DNA of 64,000 bases, taken from Candidatus Tumulicola scandinaviensis (GTDB taxonomy: Bacteria; Vulcanimicrobiota; Vulcanimicrobiia; Vulcanimicrobiales; Vulcanimicrobiaceae). Made by a program: the position numbers and the translations under genes. The stretch is taken from positions 178,735 to 242,734 of the forward strand of contig PLLA01000121.1 of the NCBI GenBank assembly GCA_003140835.1, read 5' to 3'. A model generated the notes under the pieces. That model saw only the letters and a list, made by a program, of their open reading frames with translations, made no database searches and was not told the origin of the DNA. Shown here piece after piece: positions 46,746 through 54,941 of the stretch. Position 1 is the stretch's first letter. Every line of letters begins with the position of its first letter.

Positions 46746-47104
46746 ATGATTTTCGGGTTGACCCTCTTTGGGATAATCGCATCGAACGCCATGGCCACCT
46801 CGACGCCATCACCGTCGCCGTTGCCTACGGCAACTATCTGTCCAACAACCAGGCTAATATCAAAGAACCGGCGTTCCCGGACTACCGAAATACGTCATTC
46901 GCCCCTTACACAAGTCGAGTGAAGGTCGTCGTTAACCCTGATGGTTCCGTAAAATCGGTTTCAATCTACCAGACCAGTGGCTATCCGGGCGCAGACGAGG
47001 CGACCATACAAGCCGCCCTGCACAGCACCTATACCCCCGGCTCGGTGAACTGTCAGCCCGTTGAAGGCTGGTACATCTTTAGGGCGGACTTCAATCCTGA
47101 CTAA
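46746..47104 (+). pseudogene. TonB-like domain protein with signal peptide in another frame
   Basis: The signal peptide (MIFGLTLFGIIASNAMATST, then a Pro/Ser linker) starts at an ATG at 46746. About 33 codons later the homologous TonB-like domain (SNNQANIKEPAFPDYR, RVKVVVNPDGSVKSVS, SGYPGADEATIQAAL) continues in a different frame to 47104. A one- or two-base change near 46840 separates them. This is a third member of the TonB-C group, either mutated or hit by an assembly indel. Relatives at 42891 and 44337 are intact. Confidence 0.65.
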
Positions 47105-47216
47105 AGACCGCTCAGACGAATCACGAACATCGCTTGCGGCGAGGGAGCGGTGGAAGTCGGAGTTTAGAGCAACACTTTGGAGTCTCCTCAATCCCGGCGT
47201 CACCATTGACCCTTCG

Positions 47217-47438
47217 ATGGAGAAGCCCGGACCTCAGGTTTTTGGCGGCATCGTTGTGCTAGTTAATGGCAAGAAGCACCGACGTGGAGACTTGTGCAGA
47301 GTTCGCGTGGCGAGAGGGACAAGCGCCAAGGAACGAGTTGACGTAGCCGTGATAGATGTGCGGATTGACTCCATAACGGCATCCTCTGTCGCCATGGAGG
47401 TCGCAGACAACGTTCGCCGTTTGAATAGCCGGGCCTAG
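47217..47438 (+). CDS. small hypothetical protein
   Basis: A 73-residue beta-rich protein from the ATG at 47217: KKHRRGDLCRVRVARG, then VDVAVIDVRIDSITASSVAMEV. The frame is open upstream to 47061, so the true start is uncertain. No family recognised. Its stop is one base before the next gene, so the two are probably co-translated. Confidence 0.45.
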   Translation: MEKPGPQVFGGIVVLVNGKKHRRGDLCRVRVARGTSAKERVDVAVIDVRIDSITASSVAMEVADNVRRLNSRA

Positions 47439-47439
47439 C

Positions 47440-48381
47440 ATGGGACGAGAAGGCTGGTATCGGCGGCGAACATGGACCAAGACGGACGAGGAAGAGTTCT
47501 TCTCACGATTGTCGCGGTCGCGCGGTGCGTTTAATAAGGTGCAATATCTTCGCATCCAAGCCCTACATCTCCAGGAAGCAGAGATGCCAAGTCAGGCCCT
47601 GACGCTCTTGGAGCGAGCGCAAATGGACTACCCAGAACAACCCGGCCAAATGGGCGGTATCCTGATGCAAGAAGCAGAGTGCCGTTGGTCAACTGGCGAC
47701 CGTGCCGGTTCATTTGAAGCGTATATGAGAGCACTTGCGGCGCAATACCGCTACCCGAACGTCATTCGTGCTATTGCTTTGTCATTCGCCCAAAGATTTT
47801 ACGACCATGATGGCGGCAGCTACGCGGGTATTCTACTTGACGCCATTGGTGAAGAACTGAAAAGCTGGTCCGGGCTGGAGCCTTATATGAAAGTCCGTTA
47901 TGCCGTCGTAATGGCGCGGTTGCACTCGCATTTGAACGAAAAAAGTGATGCGGGACAATGTGCGAAGATTGCACTGGAGAATCTCCGCCGATTTGTACGC
48001 GCACGTCTCACCTGCAATGCTCGAGGGCGCCGCGAACTTGCTCGACCGTATAATCGCGTCGGGGCGCAAGGTCAGCGGGGAGAAGTGAATTTAGAGCCCC
48101 GATTTGTCCGAGTTAGTCCGAGTCGAATACCGATTCTGGCGGGAGCGTGTAGGAATCGAATCTCTGAAATGCCGCCTGGCCTCGTGGTAGATCACATAAT
48201 CTCGTGGCGATTCGCGCGTAACGGACACCCCGCGAGCAGCGATTCGATGGGATTCGGAGCGACTCGGCGCGGCTCATTGTTCCGAGTTGTTCCGAGTCGT
48301 CGCGCAAGAGCGCAAGGCGGAGACGCGCAAATCGCGGGTAGGGCGCGGCGCTCCGGCGCGATCGGGAGGGTGACTAGTTAA
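47440..48381 (+). CDS. TPR-like protein truncated at the element junction
   Basis: An open frame of 313 codons, of which only about the first 180 look original. These are helical with TPR-like repeats (AFNKVQYLRIQALHLQEAE, PSQALTLLERAQMDY, MQEAECRWSTGDRAGSF). From about 47981 the frame runs out of phase over the remains of an integrase gene and then through the second att copy, giving Arg-rich nonsense. The original C-terminus was probably lost in a deletion that removed most of that integrase. Confidence 0.6.
   Translation: MGREGWYRRRTWTKTDEEEFFSRLSRSRGAFNKVQYLRIQALHLQEAEMPSQALTLLERAQMDYPEQPGQMGGILMQEAECRWSTGDRAGSFEAYMRALAAQYRYPNVIRAIALSFAQRFYDHDGGSYAGILLDAIGEELKSWSGLEPYMKVRYAVVMARLHSHLNEKSDAGQCAKIALENLRRFVRARLTCNARGRRELARPYNRVGAQGQRGEVNLEPRFVRVSPSRIPILAGACRNRISEMPPGLVVDHIISWRFARNGHPASSDSMGFGATRRGSLFRVVPSRRARAQGGDAQIAGRARRSGAIGRVTS
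47981..48088 (+). pseudogene. C-terminal remnant of a tyrosine integrase
   Basis: In frame from 47981 the sequence reads ISADLYAHVSPAMLEGAANL and then LDRIIASGRK, ending at the TGA at 48086-48088. The intact integrase at 56827 ends with VTADTYAHVSPAMLHGAANL and LDRIVESGRKTG. The catalytic Tyr and everything after it are kept; the rest of the gene is gone. It lies 28 bases before the second att copy, as the intact gene lies 50 bases before the third. It is therefore the relic of element 1's integrase. Confidence 0.85.
48117..48165. repeat. middle att site (tRNA-Sec 3'-end copy 2)
   Basis: 49 bases identical to 37546-37594; the 30-base core 48131-48160 is identical to the tRNA-Sec 3' end. It is the junction between the two tandem elements: right end of element 1 and left end of element 2. 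Confidence 0.88.
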
Positions 48382-48686
48382 CGCGATTGCAAAGCAGGTG
48401 ACGCGCTCGCGTCAGCGCGACGAGGTCCCAATCATCCGCCGTCGATGGCTTGCCTCCTAGGCCACGCAATGACCACGCGGGCCCATCACGGCATCGCAGT
48501 CGGCCCCCACAGGCGCCAAAAAGCCAGAGCCGGATTCGCTTGGGCAGAACGGAAAAAAATTCAGCATTTTCCATTATGCAATGCTCCATCGGATCGAAGT
48601 CAGAACTTGACTACCGCGGCGTACCTTATCTAGATTGCTCAGGAGTTGCATTCGAGAGGAACTCCCGCAAACGCACGAAGGTTAAA
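48166..48686. other. left end of element 2, no supported gene
   Basis: About 520 bases with only short, Arg-rich frames. Two tandem ten-base units (TTCCGAGTTG, TTCCGAGTCG at 48280-48299) match units beside the other att copies and could be arm-type integrase sites. Confidence 0.45.
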
Positions 48687-49862
48687 CTATAGCTGCGCGT
48701 CGGGAATTGGGCCTTCCACAGCGGAAATAAGTTCGCGAGCGAAGTAGTAGTTGGTTCCCTTGTAGCTGAAGGGATGTTCGCCGTCAAGAATCTTCAGTTC
48801 AATCAGTTTTTGTACGTGCGCTTTCGCCGCCGCATAGGTGATGCCGGTTAAGTCCACGGCACTTGGGACCGACGTGATTGGGATTCTAAAAAGGTCATCG
48901 ACCAGCTTATGTGTGTTGTGGGATCGCCCGTTCGCAATCTCGACTTCCTTATGATATCGCTTCCGAAGCTCATCTAAGTTCTTTGCTCGGATCACGGAGT
49001 CTCTCGCCTGAGTTTCGACGGCTTCTAAAAAGAATAGGATCCACGCCTCCCATTCTCCGTGCGTGCTAACTCTAAGAAGCCTATCATAATATTCTTCTTG
49101 TTGTTGCTGAAAGTACGCACTTATATATAGCATCGGCGCGGTAAGTATACGCTGACACTCGAGCCACGTTGAAATAAGAATGCGTCCAACGCGACCATTA
49201 CCGTCCAAGAACGGGTGAATAGTCTCGAACTGATAATGTGCAACTGCAAGCTTAATTAGCGGAGCTTCGTTCTCGTTCTGCAAGTAATCGGCTAGGTTCT
49301 CGACTAGTTCTCGCACAAAGGTCCAAGGTGGGGGTACGAACCGAGCCTGTCGGGGTGGTGGAGTCCCAATAACTACCGTCCGCTCACGTAGGCGGCCTGG
49401 TCCTGTCCGTTCAGGATCGTCATGCCGCACTAGGATGCCGTGGATTTCTGAAAGCAATGTAATGCCGATTGGGATTTCACGGCATCGTTGTCGGCTATAC
49501 TTGTAGGCTTCTAGATAGTCGGCCACGGCGAGCGAATCATTCTTGGGTTCGCGGACCAAGTCGAATAGGGCTAAGTCGGCAAGCGTCGTTCGCGTACCCT
49601 CGATCTTGCTCGATAGCAATGCCTCACGCCGGAGTGCGCTCAGGAACAGATTTTCGGGATCCGCAATGTTGCCTGCCACGCCGTCGAGCCTAGCTAGCTC
49701 GCTGTCCGCTCGGGATAGGGCGAGACGGATGGACTTACCACTAACCGCTGGTATATCTATCGGAAGGCGAAGCGGCAGGAAGGCTACCCCCTTGTTGCCA
49801 GCCTCGTCTGTAATATCTACTAGTTCGCCAGGAGCCTGAGGAGTGAAGTTCTCTCTAATCAT
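48687..49862 (-). CDS. Fic family protein (AMP-transferase type)
   Basis: A 391-residue Fic-domain protein. The catalytic loop HPFLDGNGRVGR (residues 216-227) is complete, with His for catalysis and the anion-hole Gly/Asn. An N-terminal inhibitory motif SSKIEG (84-89) places its Glu to block the active site, as in class II Fic proteins. The C-terminal 80 residues form a winged-helix-like domain (KAHVQKLIELKIL). These proteins AMPylate targets and are often self-regulated or part of toxin-antitoxin-like systems. The ATG at 49862 is preferred over a GTG at 49910, because palindromes and TATAAT boxes lie between the two. Confidence 0.9.
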   Translation of the reverse strand: MIRENFTPQAPGELVDITDEAGNKGVAFLPLRLPIDIPAVSGKSIRLALSRADSELARLDGVAGNIADPENLFLSALRREALLSSKIEGTRTTLADLALFDLVREPKNDSLAVADYLEAYKYSRQRCREIPIGITLLSEIHGILVRHDDPERTGPGRLRERTVVIGTPPPRQARFVPPPWTFVRELVENLADYLQNENEAPLIKLAVAHYQFETIHPFLDGNGRVGRILISTWLECQRILTAPMLYISAYFQQQQEEYYDRLLRVSTHGEWEAWILFFLEAVETQARDSVIRAKNLDELRKRYHKEVEIANGRSHNTHKLVDDLFRIPITSVPSAVDLTGITYAAAKAHVQKLIELKILDGEHPFSYKGTNYYFARELISAVEGPIPDAQL

Positions 49863-49872
49863 CGAGCAGCCA

Positions 49873-49941
49873 TTATAGTTTGTTGCCTCTAAACTATAAT
49901 CCTCGCCCACACCATTATAGGTTCGGTCGCCTAAACCATCA
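49873..49941. promoter_or_regulatory. two operator-like palindromes and TATAAT boxes upstream of fic
   Basis: The first dyad (49873-49899) has perfect nine-base arms TTATAGTTT and AAACTATAA around nine bases. The second (49915-49941) has the same length and spacing with imperfect arms (six of nine match). Their centres are 42 bases apart, about four helical turns. On the minus strand each holds a TATAATGG sequence. The nearer one would start transcription at or next to the ATG at 49862, giving a leaderless message. The layout suggests cooperative autorepression. Confidence 0.5.
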
Positions 49942-50391
49942 TGTCAATCCTCGACCCAGACAGGCGCGCCCGATCACGCCGGCACTATAACGCACCCGAG
50001 CGGAGGCGCCCACCCTAGCCCCCAGCCCCGCGAGACCAAGCAGTCAGGCGCCTAGTGAGGGCGGCATTTTCAAACTTCCTTCCCCTTCACGCTACACAAG
50101 TGGCAGTTCTCCAACTTTATTGCCACGTCCGCACCCGCTTGATTGCTCTCTGAATTATGAGCCGCTTGGGTCACCAAGCGCCATTGAAAAACTCGCGATA
50201 GGGAGGACTTCACAAGTCCGCGAGAACGTAAGGGGTTACGGGGATGAGGAGATTCCGGCCTCTTTCGCGAGGTTAAACGGTTTCTTGTGAGCGTGCTGAT
50301 TCAGCCTCGTGCACGCCGCCGTTTTTCGTAAGAGCTGCCCCACCTACAGCATTGTCATCCGGTCGATACAAGACCATAAAGGCGAGTTCCG
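49942..50391. other. intergenic region between fic and a lipoprotein gene
   Basis: About 450 bases without a supported gene. A perfect hairpin CGCTTGG-GTCA-CCAAGCG lies at 50163-50180. The rest is low in structure and should hold the promoter of the lipoprotein gene at 50392. Confidence 0.4.
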
Positions 50392-51414
50392 ATGCATCTT
50401 CTGAAGTCGCTGCGAGTTGCCTTAGGGCTCGTCATCTCCTCTGCGATCGTCGTGGGCTGCGGTAGCTCATCGCCACAACCAAGTCCAGTCGAGCCAGGAT
50501 TGCCCTTCGCTTTCCGCAGCAACGTGTCAGCAGTTCACCCGAGTCGCGAGAAATCGTGGATGCTGCCTGGAGCCCAGAAACAGTCCAACTTGCTCTACAT
50601 CTCGAACCCAGGCTCGTCGGACGTCACCGTTTACACGTATCTTAACGGCGGCGGCTTTACTTTAGTTGGAACGCTCACCGGGTTTTCATTTCCCGCCGGT
50701 ATGTGTACCGATAAAACCGGCAACGTGTGGATCCCCGATGGCGGTTCAGCGACGATCAACGAATACGCACATGGCGGCACGATGCCGATTGCTCAAATTC
50801 ACCTCCACGCAGGCCACCCTGACGATTGCGCCGTTGACACCAACACAGGTAATGTGGCCGTTGCCGTTTACATTCCAAACCAGAAAGATTCATATCCGTA
50901 TGGAATCGTCGATGTTTTCATCAATGGCCAGGGTAAAGGGATTAGGTACGGAACTGCGGAGGGCGCCTTCACCGAAGTTTATTTTGTTGCTTACGACAAC
51001 CAGGGCAATCTCTACGCTGACGGTGTGGATTACGACGGAATAACAGCACTATTCGAGCTTCCCAAGGGCGGAAACGTGTTCACGCGGCTGATCCTCAGCG
51101 GTGCCACGCTCTACTCGCCCAGCGCAATCAACTGGATCAAGCCGACGCTGCTACTGGGCGACCAGAACTTTCAGGGCCAAGGGACGAATGGGGCATATAA
51201 ATTGCTCGTGTCCGGCTCTACGGCGACCGTCGTGGGTACGCTGCCGTTCAACGGAACGCAGCAAGCCAACGGATTTTGGCGACGTGCTGGGAATGTGATC
51301 GTGCCCGACTACACCGGGAACATCGTGCGAGTTTACAACCTCTCGGACGGCTCGCTGGTTTCCACGCTCACCAACGGGATCTCGTCGCCGTTCGGCGCGG
51401 TGATCAGCCAGTAA
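50392..51414 (+). CDS. NHL-like repeat lipoprotein
   Basis: A 340-residue lipoprotein with signal peptide and lipobox (SAIVVGC-G). It is a close relative in architecture of the proteins at 33918 and 35052: LLYISNPGSSDVTVYTY, then VGTLTGFSFPAGMC, CAVDTNTGNVAVAV, DNQGNLYADGV and a C-terminal NGISSPFGAVISQ. A surface beta-propeller is likely. Unlike those two, it is carried inside element 2. It is followed by another lipoprotein gene after seven bases. Confidence 0.85.
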   Translation: MHLLKSLRVALGLVISSAIVVGCGSSSPQPSPVEPGLPFAFRSNVSAVHPSREKSWMLPGAQKQSNLLYISNPGSSDVTVYTYLNGGGFTLVGTLTGFSFPAGMCTDKTGNVWIPDGGSATINEYAHGGTMPIAQIHLHAGHPDDCAVDTNTGNVAVAVYIPNQKDSYPYGIVDVFINGQGKGIRYGTAEGAFTEVYFVAYDNQGNLYADGVDYDGITALFELPKGGNVFTRLILSGATLYSPSAINWIKPTLLLGDQNFQGQGTNGAYKLLVSGSTATVVGTLPFNGTQQANGFWRRAGNVIVPDYTGNIVRVYNLSDGSLVSTLTNGISSPFGAVISQ

Positions 51415-51421
51415 CCGGTTC

Positions 51422-52489
51422 ATGGGCAAACACGAAGTGCCGGTCATGCGGCTCCTTGTTATTGTGTTTCTTGCCGGCTGCTCAGTTGGCGGTTTCGGTG
51501 CTCAGGCTACGCCCCAGGCACTTGTGCCGCGTTCCGCGCGGCTGGCTGAAGGCACGTCGTATTTGTATGTGGCGAACGTCGGGAGCAACTCCGTGACGGT
51601 GTACGTGCCGGGGCAGAGCAAGCCGGTGCGCACTGTGACTAAGGGCTTGCGTTATCCGGTCGCTCTCGCATTCGATCAATCCAGCGACCTCTACGTGGCG
51701 AGCCTTGGGACTTACAAATACGGCCAATACCACAACGAGTCGGTGACTGAATATGCGGCAGGCACAACGTCGCTACTTCGTCGGATCACGGCTGGAATAT
51801 ATTCCCCCGCTTCGGTGGGATTGGATTCCTCTGACAATCTCTATGTCCTCAATAGCTTGCCTTTCAAGTCGAACCCGCCACGCGTTCTCGTTTTCGCCGG
51901 AGGTAAGTTGATCCGCAGCATCACTAACAGCATTGTAAACCCCGTAGTTATGGCGCTCGATTCATCTAACAACCTCTACGTCGCTAACGCGGCCAGCAAC
52001 GCGATCACCGTTTATGGCTTTGGACAAGGGACGCCATTTCGTACGATTACGACCGGAATCAACGAGCCCACGGCGCTGACGCTCGATGGCTCAAGCAACG
52101 TTTATGTCGGAAACCGCCTCGGCGGTCAGAATAATATGGGGACCGTGACCGAGTATGCGGCAGGATCCGATCCGACGCGCACGATCGTCAACGGCATCTT
52201 TGTCCCTGTCGCCCTCGCTGTCGACAATTCGGCGAATCTGTACGTTGCTAACGCAGGCGGTGGATCAGGTGTAGGGTCGATCACGGAATACCCGCCAGGC
52301 CGCACGACGGCGTCGCGCACGATCACCCAAGGGATATTTGATCCAGTTGCCCTCGCGACTGATGGCAAAGGGAACCTCTACGTCGCGAACGACGCATCGG
52401 TCACAGAATACGCACCGGGTAAGACATCTCCGCAATGGACCATCAGCAACCTCAATGGTCCCCGGGCGCTGGCGTTTGCCCCGCATTGA
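51422..52489 (+). CDS. NHL-repeat surface lipoprotein
   Basis: A 355-residue lipoprotein with lipobox VFLAGC-S and about seven NHL-like repeats (QSSDLYVAS, SSDNLYVLN, SSNNLYVAN, NSANLYVAN, GKGNLYVAN). It resembles the protein at 40407 in element 1. The second in-frame ATG at 51446 would give a shorter, more standard signal peptide. Its end overlaps the convergent gene by 38 bases. Confidence 0.83.
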   Translation: MGKHEVPVMRLLVIVFLAGCSVGGFGAQATPQALVPRSARLAEGTSYLYVANVGSNSVTVYVPGQSKPVRTVTKGLRYPVALAFDQSSDLYVASLGTYKYGQYHNESVTEYAAGTTSLLRRITAGIYSPASVGLDSSDNLYVLNSLPFKSNPPRVLVFAGGKLIRSITNSIVNPVVMALDSSNNLYVANAASNAITVYGFGQGTPFRTITTGINEPTALTLDGSSNVYVGNRLGGQNNMGTVTEYAAGSDPTRTIVNGIFVPVALAVDNSANLYVANAGGGSGVGSITEYPPGRTTASRTITQGIFDPVALATDGKGNLYVANDASVTEYAPGKTSPQWTISNLNGPRALAFAPH

Positions 52490-52932
52490 AAGGCCGACCA
52501 GCGCCGCGCCTCCCTTTTCCTCGCCGCGCTCGTGAAGGCGCTCCCACCTTCTTGACGGGTTGCGGCAACACCATGTCGAGATAGGCTTTCAGCGCCGGCC
52601 AGCTTCCGGGTTTCCGTAGTGTGACGAGCCTATCTTTCTCCGGTCCATCTTTGATGCGAACGTAGTAAGGCTGCCCTTTGATGTGCTCGACATGCTTGCT
52701 GATTGCATCTAGGACGGTAAAGTCCCCACGCTCGCCGTAGGCGCTTTCTACTAGCTCGCGGACTCCTGGATCGCGAAGCTTACGGTCAACGATAGCAACG
52801 GCGCGCTTTGGGCTTCGCGGCGGGTGCACCCATTCGCCTCAGGGCTTCGACCTTCGCGTTGTTGTCGAGTCTGCCAAATTCTGCCGCCACGGCGATCAGG
52901 TTTTCAGCGAGGATGCGGTCGCGTTTTCTCAT
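52452..52932 (-). pseudogene. small unknown protein, probably split by a one-base shift
   Basis: Frame one starts at the ATG at 52932 (MRKRDRILAENLIAVAAEFG, 48 residues, stop at 52786). The other frame, open from 52829, continues smoothly with AVAIVDRKLRDPGVRELVES and ends in a basic tail at 52452. Read together they make one coherent helical protein of about 155 residues, so a single-base shift near 52800-52820 is likely. Alternatively these are two overlapping genes. It is the last gene of the leftward operon of element 2. Confidence 0.45.
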
Positions 52933-52981
52933 GTCGGTTCGGCGCTTCAAAAAGGCGGCGCACGACGGCTGGCGCGGCTAA

Positions 52982-53191
52982 TCATGGATTGCGCTTTCCA
53001 CGACATAGCGGGAATCTAGTGCACGAGAAAAAGACGCCGTAGGGCCCTTTCTTTGCTTCCATGCGACCATAGCAAAGCGGACACTTCTTACCGGGTACGA
53101 TCGTCGCACGCGCTTTTGGAAGTGCCGGCGGAAACCCGGCACTTGTAAGTGTGCTCTTACTCCAGCGTTTGGCTGGATTACGCTGCCTCAT
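52982..53191 (-). CDS. small protein with topoisomerase-type zinc finger
   Basis: A 69-residue basic protein whose C-terminal half is a C4 zinc finger of the topoisomerase I type: CPLCYGRM, then FFSCTRFPLC. Such fingers bind single-stranded DNA and occur alone in mobile elements. The start at 53191 lies eight bases after the previous gene's stop, so the longer open frame is not needed. It fits the DNA-processing theme of the operon. Confidence 0.65.
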   Translation of the reverse strand: MRQRNPAKRWSKSTLTSAGFPPALPKARATIVPGKKCPLCYGRMEAKKGPYGVFFSCTRFPLCRGKRNP

Positions 53192-53199
53192 TCTTAGCC

Positions 53200-53517
53200 C
53201 TAGTAATGCTCTCCGACCGACGCGCCACAGCGCTTGCAATCCTCGCCGGAATAGCCGACACGGAAGGCGCAATCGTCGCGGCTGGTCTCCAGCCATCGGC
53301 ATTCGCGAAGCAGACGTTGTGCAGCCATCACGGCATCATTTACCGTCGTCGCGTTCTGTTCGAGCAGAACGCGGATCGCGTCTCGATGGAGCCGAATCGT
53401 CTCTACCATTTCTGTATTGACCCGGCTATAGTGGACAAGCTCAACTCCGGTCGGACCTCCCAACCGTAGGTCGGCGCCCGTCGCATGGACGCGCCGCAAA
53501 AGCTCAGCGGCGATCAT
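53200..53517 (-). CDS. small TubC-N-like protein with Cys pair
   Basis: A 105-residue protein. The first 55 residues resemble the short TubC N-terminal docking-domain type (LLRRVHATGADLRLGGPTGV, then HRDAIRVLL), which in phages and elements often occurs as a free small protein. The end has a CKRCG knuckle. It overlaps the upstream ATPase gene by four bases, so it is part of the operon. Function unknown. Confidence 0.6.
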   Translation of the reverse strand: MIAAELLRRVHATGADLRLGGPTGVELVHYSRVNTEMVETIRLHRDAIRVLLEQNATTVNDAVMAAQRLLRECRWLETSRDDCAFRVGYSGEDCKRCGASVGEHY

Positions 53518-54941
53518 ACAGGCAACACGTCGCTAGCTGCAACCCCTTCCTCCCGCGTGCGAACGTACGAAGAAAGACGAATAAAGAGATTGTCGTGCTC
53601 CTCCTTTCGTCTTTTTTCGTTCGTTCGTCGGGGGATAGCGAAGGAAAGGATACGGTCTCGCCCGCCAGTTGCTTCGCGCTGAGTCTCGATCAGCGCACGG
53701 CCTTCGAGGGATCGCCGCGCCGCCTCTAGACGTTCGGCGCCCACGTTGCGGCCAAACAGCGCGTGCTGAGCGGCGCCATCGAAGCCTTCAGGATGAGCGG
53801 CGCGTAGAGCCTGCAACAGCCGGTCTTGTACGCGATCACCGCGGAGGCTGCCAAAAAGGTGCTCGACCGAATCGGCGCAGTAACGCCAAACGGCCTCAGC
53901 CGCAAACACGTGCTCGGAGCGGATGACCGCGGACTTGTCTAACAGCGCATAGGCGACAGACAGCCGCAGTCGTTGCGCTGCCGCGCGCGCCGTCACCGCG
54001 CCGGCAATACCCTCTCGATCGGGCTCGCCGTGGTAAAACTCACTCCACACTGCTTCGGCGTCCGGCGTGCGCGAAAGTACGCGCCGCTCTCGCGCAAAAT
54101 CCATCGCTGCGCGGAGGCGCTTCGCGAAGCCGCCGATGAGCGCCGGATTCAGCGAAGTTGGGCTGGGAATCCGTCGCGCGCGCTTCACGCACGCCAGCAG
54201 AACCCTGTTCGCGAAACCGTTGGTGAAGTCGGTCTCAGACATCTTTGCGAGAAGCTCGTCGGGTGTCACGTGCCCGAGCAACGACAAGTGAGCGCCCTCA
54301 GCGAGGCGTTGCTCTTTAGCGCGTACACTTTGCAAACGCCCTTCGTCCCATGCGCCGCGGAGAACCATCGATGCCGTGCTCCCGTCGCGGGCGTTGACCA
54401 CGAGCAAACGCGCAAATTCGGGCTCTATCACAAATGCGCGTTTCTCGACCGGTTCGCTCTCGTCGCTCCGTAGGTACCCACCTAGCCTCGCGACGATCGC
54501 CTCACCGGAGACGAAGCCACCAATGCGCGCAGCCGAAAACCAAGCGTCGTCGGCGGCGCGCAGAATCGGTCGAATGGCTGCAAGCGACGTTCCTTTTGCG
54601 CCCGATGCGGTGGGGCCGACAAGCGCAACAAAAAGCCGGGGCGGATGCTCGTCGTCGCCGACCATTGCGCGCGATTCGGCACCGGCTGAATTTCCGAATG
54701 CTGCGAGGAGCGTCAAGAGCATTGCAACGGGCGCGGCTTCGGTGTTTGGCGCAATCGCTTCGACGATCTCCCCTGCGAGACCGTACATCGCAGCTCGGTC
54801 GAGGGTGGGCCATGGATAGACGTCGCCCCACTCAGGCTCGACTGCGCTTTCAGGCTTGGCAACAGCCTCTTTGATGTCGGCGAGCAGACGGGGATCAGGC
54901 AATTCGCGAAGCAGGCGCGCTAGCGGAACCTTGTCGCTCAT
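53514..54941 (-). CDS. DUF3987-type ATPase, element replication protein
   Basis: A 475-residue protein with the layout of DUF3987/RepA-like helicase-ATPases carried by phages and plasmids. An N-terminal FPLP-like entry region (YPWPTLDRAAMYGLAGEIVE) is followed by a P-loop-like GPTASGAKGTS (about 109-119), an acidic VIEPEFARLL segment that resembles Walker B, and a C-terminal winged-helix-like part. The Walker A is degenerate, lacking the standard GKT. It overlaps the primase-like gene upstream by four bases, suggesting both act in element replication. Confidence 0.75.
   Translation of the reverse strand: MSDKVPLARLLRELPDPRLLADIKEAVAKPESAVEPEWGDVYPWPTLDRAAMYGLAGEIVEAIAPNTEAAPVAMLLTLLAAFGNSAGAESRAMVGDDEHPPRLFVALVGPTASGAKGTSLAAIRPILRAADDAWFSAARIGGFVSGEAIVARLGGYLRSDESEPVEKRAFVIEPEFARLLVVNARDGSTASMVLRGAWDEGRLQSVRAKEQRLAEGAHLSLLGHVTPDELLAKMSETDFTNGFANRVLLACVKRARRIPSPTSLNPALIGGFAKRLRAAMDFARERRVLSRTPDAEAVWSEFYHGEPDREGIAGAVTARAAAQRLRLSVAYALLDKSAVIRSEHVFAAEAVWRYCADSVEHLFGSLRGDRVQDRLLQALRAAHPEGFDGAAQHALFGRNVGAERLEAARRSLEGRALIETQREATGGRDRILSFAIPRRTNEKRRKEEHDNLFIRLSSYVRTREEGVAASDVLPV

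Larger units (their letters stand above)
37595..48116. mobile_element. integrative element 1, degraded, in tRNA-Sec
   Basis: A 10.5-kb segment between two copies of the tRNA-Sec 3' end. It begins with CCGAGT-rich short repeats (37711-37737) and ends with the last codons of a tyrosine integrase beside the second att copy. It carries only secreted-protein cargo: two GloVer lipoproteins, an NHL-like lipoprotein, three proteins with TonB-like C-terminal domains and several unknowns. No replication or integrase gene is intact, so it could no longer move by itself. By eye its genes are AT-richer than the flanks. Confidence 0.75.

Noticed and set aside
48374..48589. 71-codon minus-strand frame at the left end of element 2
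   Set aside because: No conserved features or ribosome binding site; composition does not look coding.
36875..50176. Shared 16-base GCCGCTTGGGTCACCA at 36875 and 50161 as a mobile-element boundary
   Set aside because: Only 16 bases, in different orientation relative to the neighbouring genes and with no further similarity; probably chance or a small dispersed repeat.
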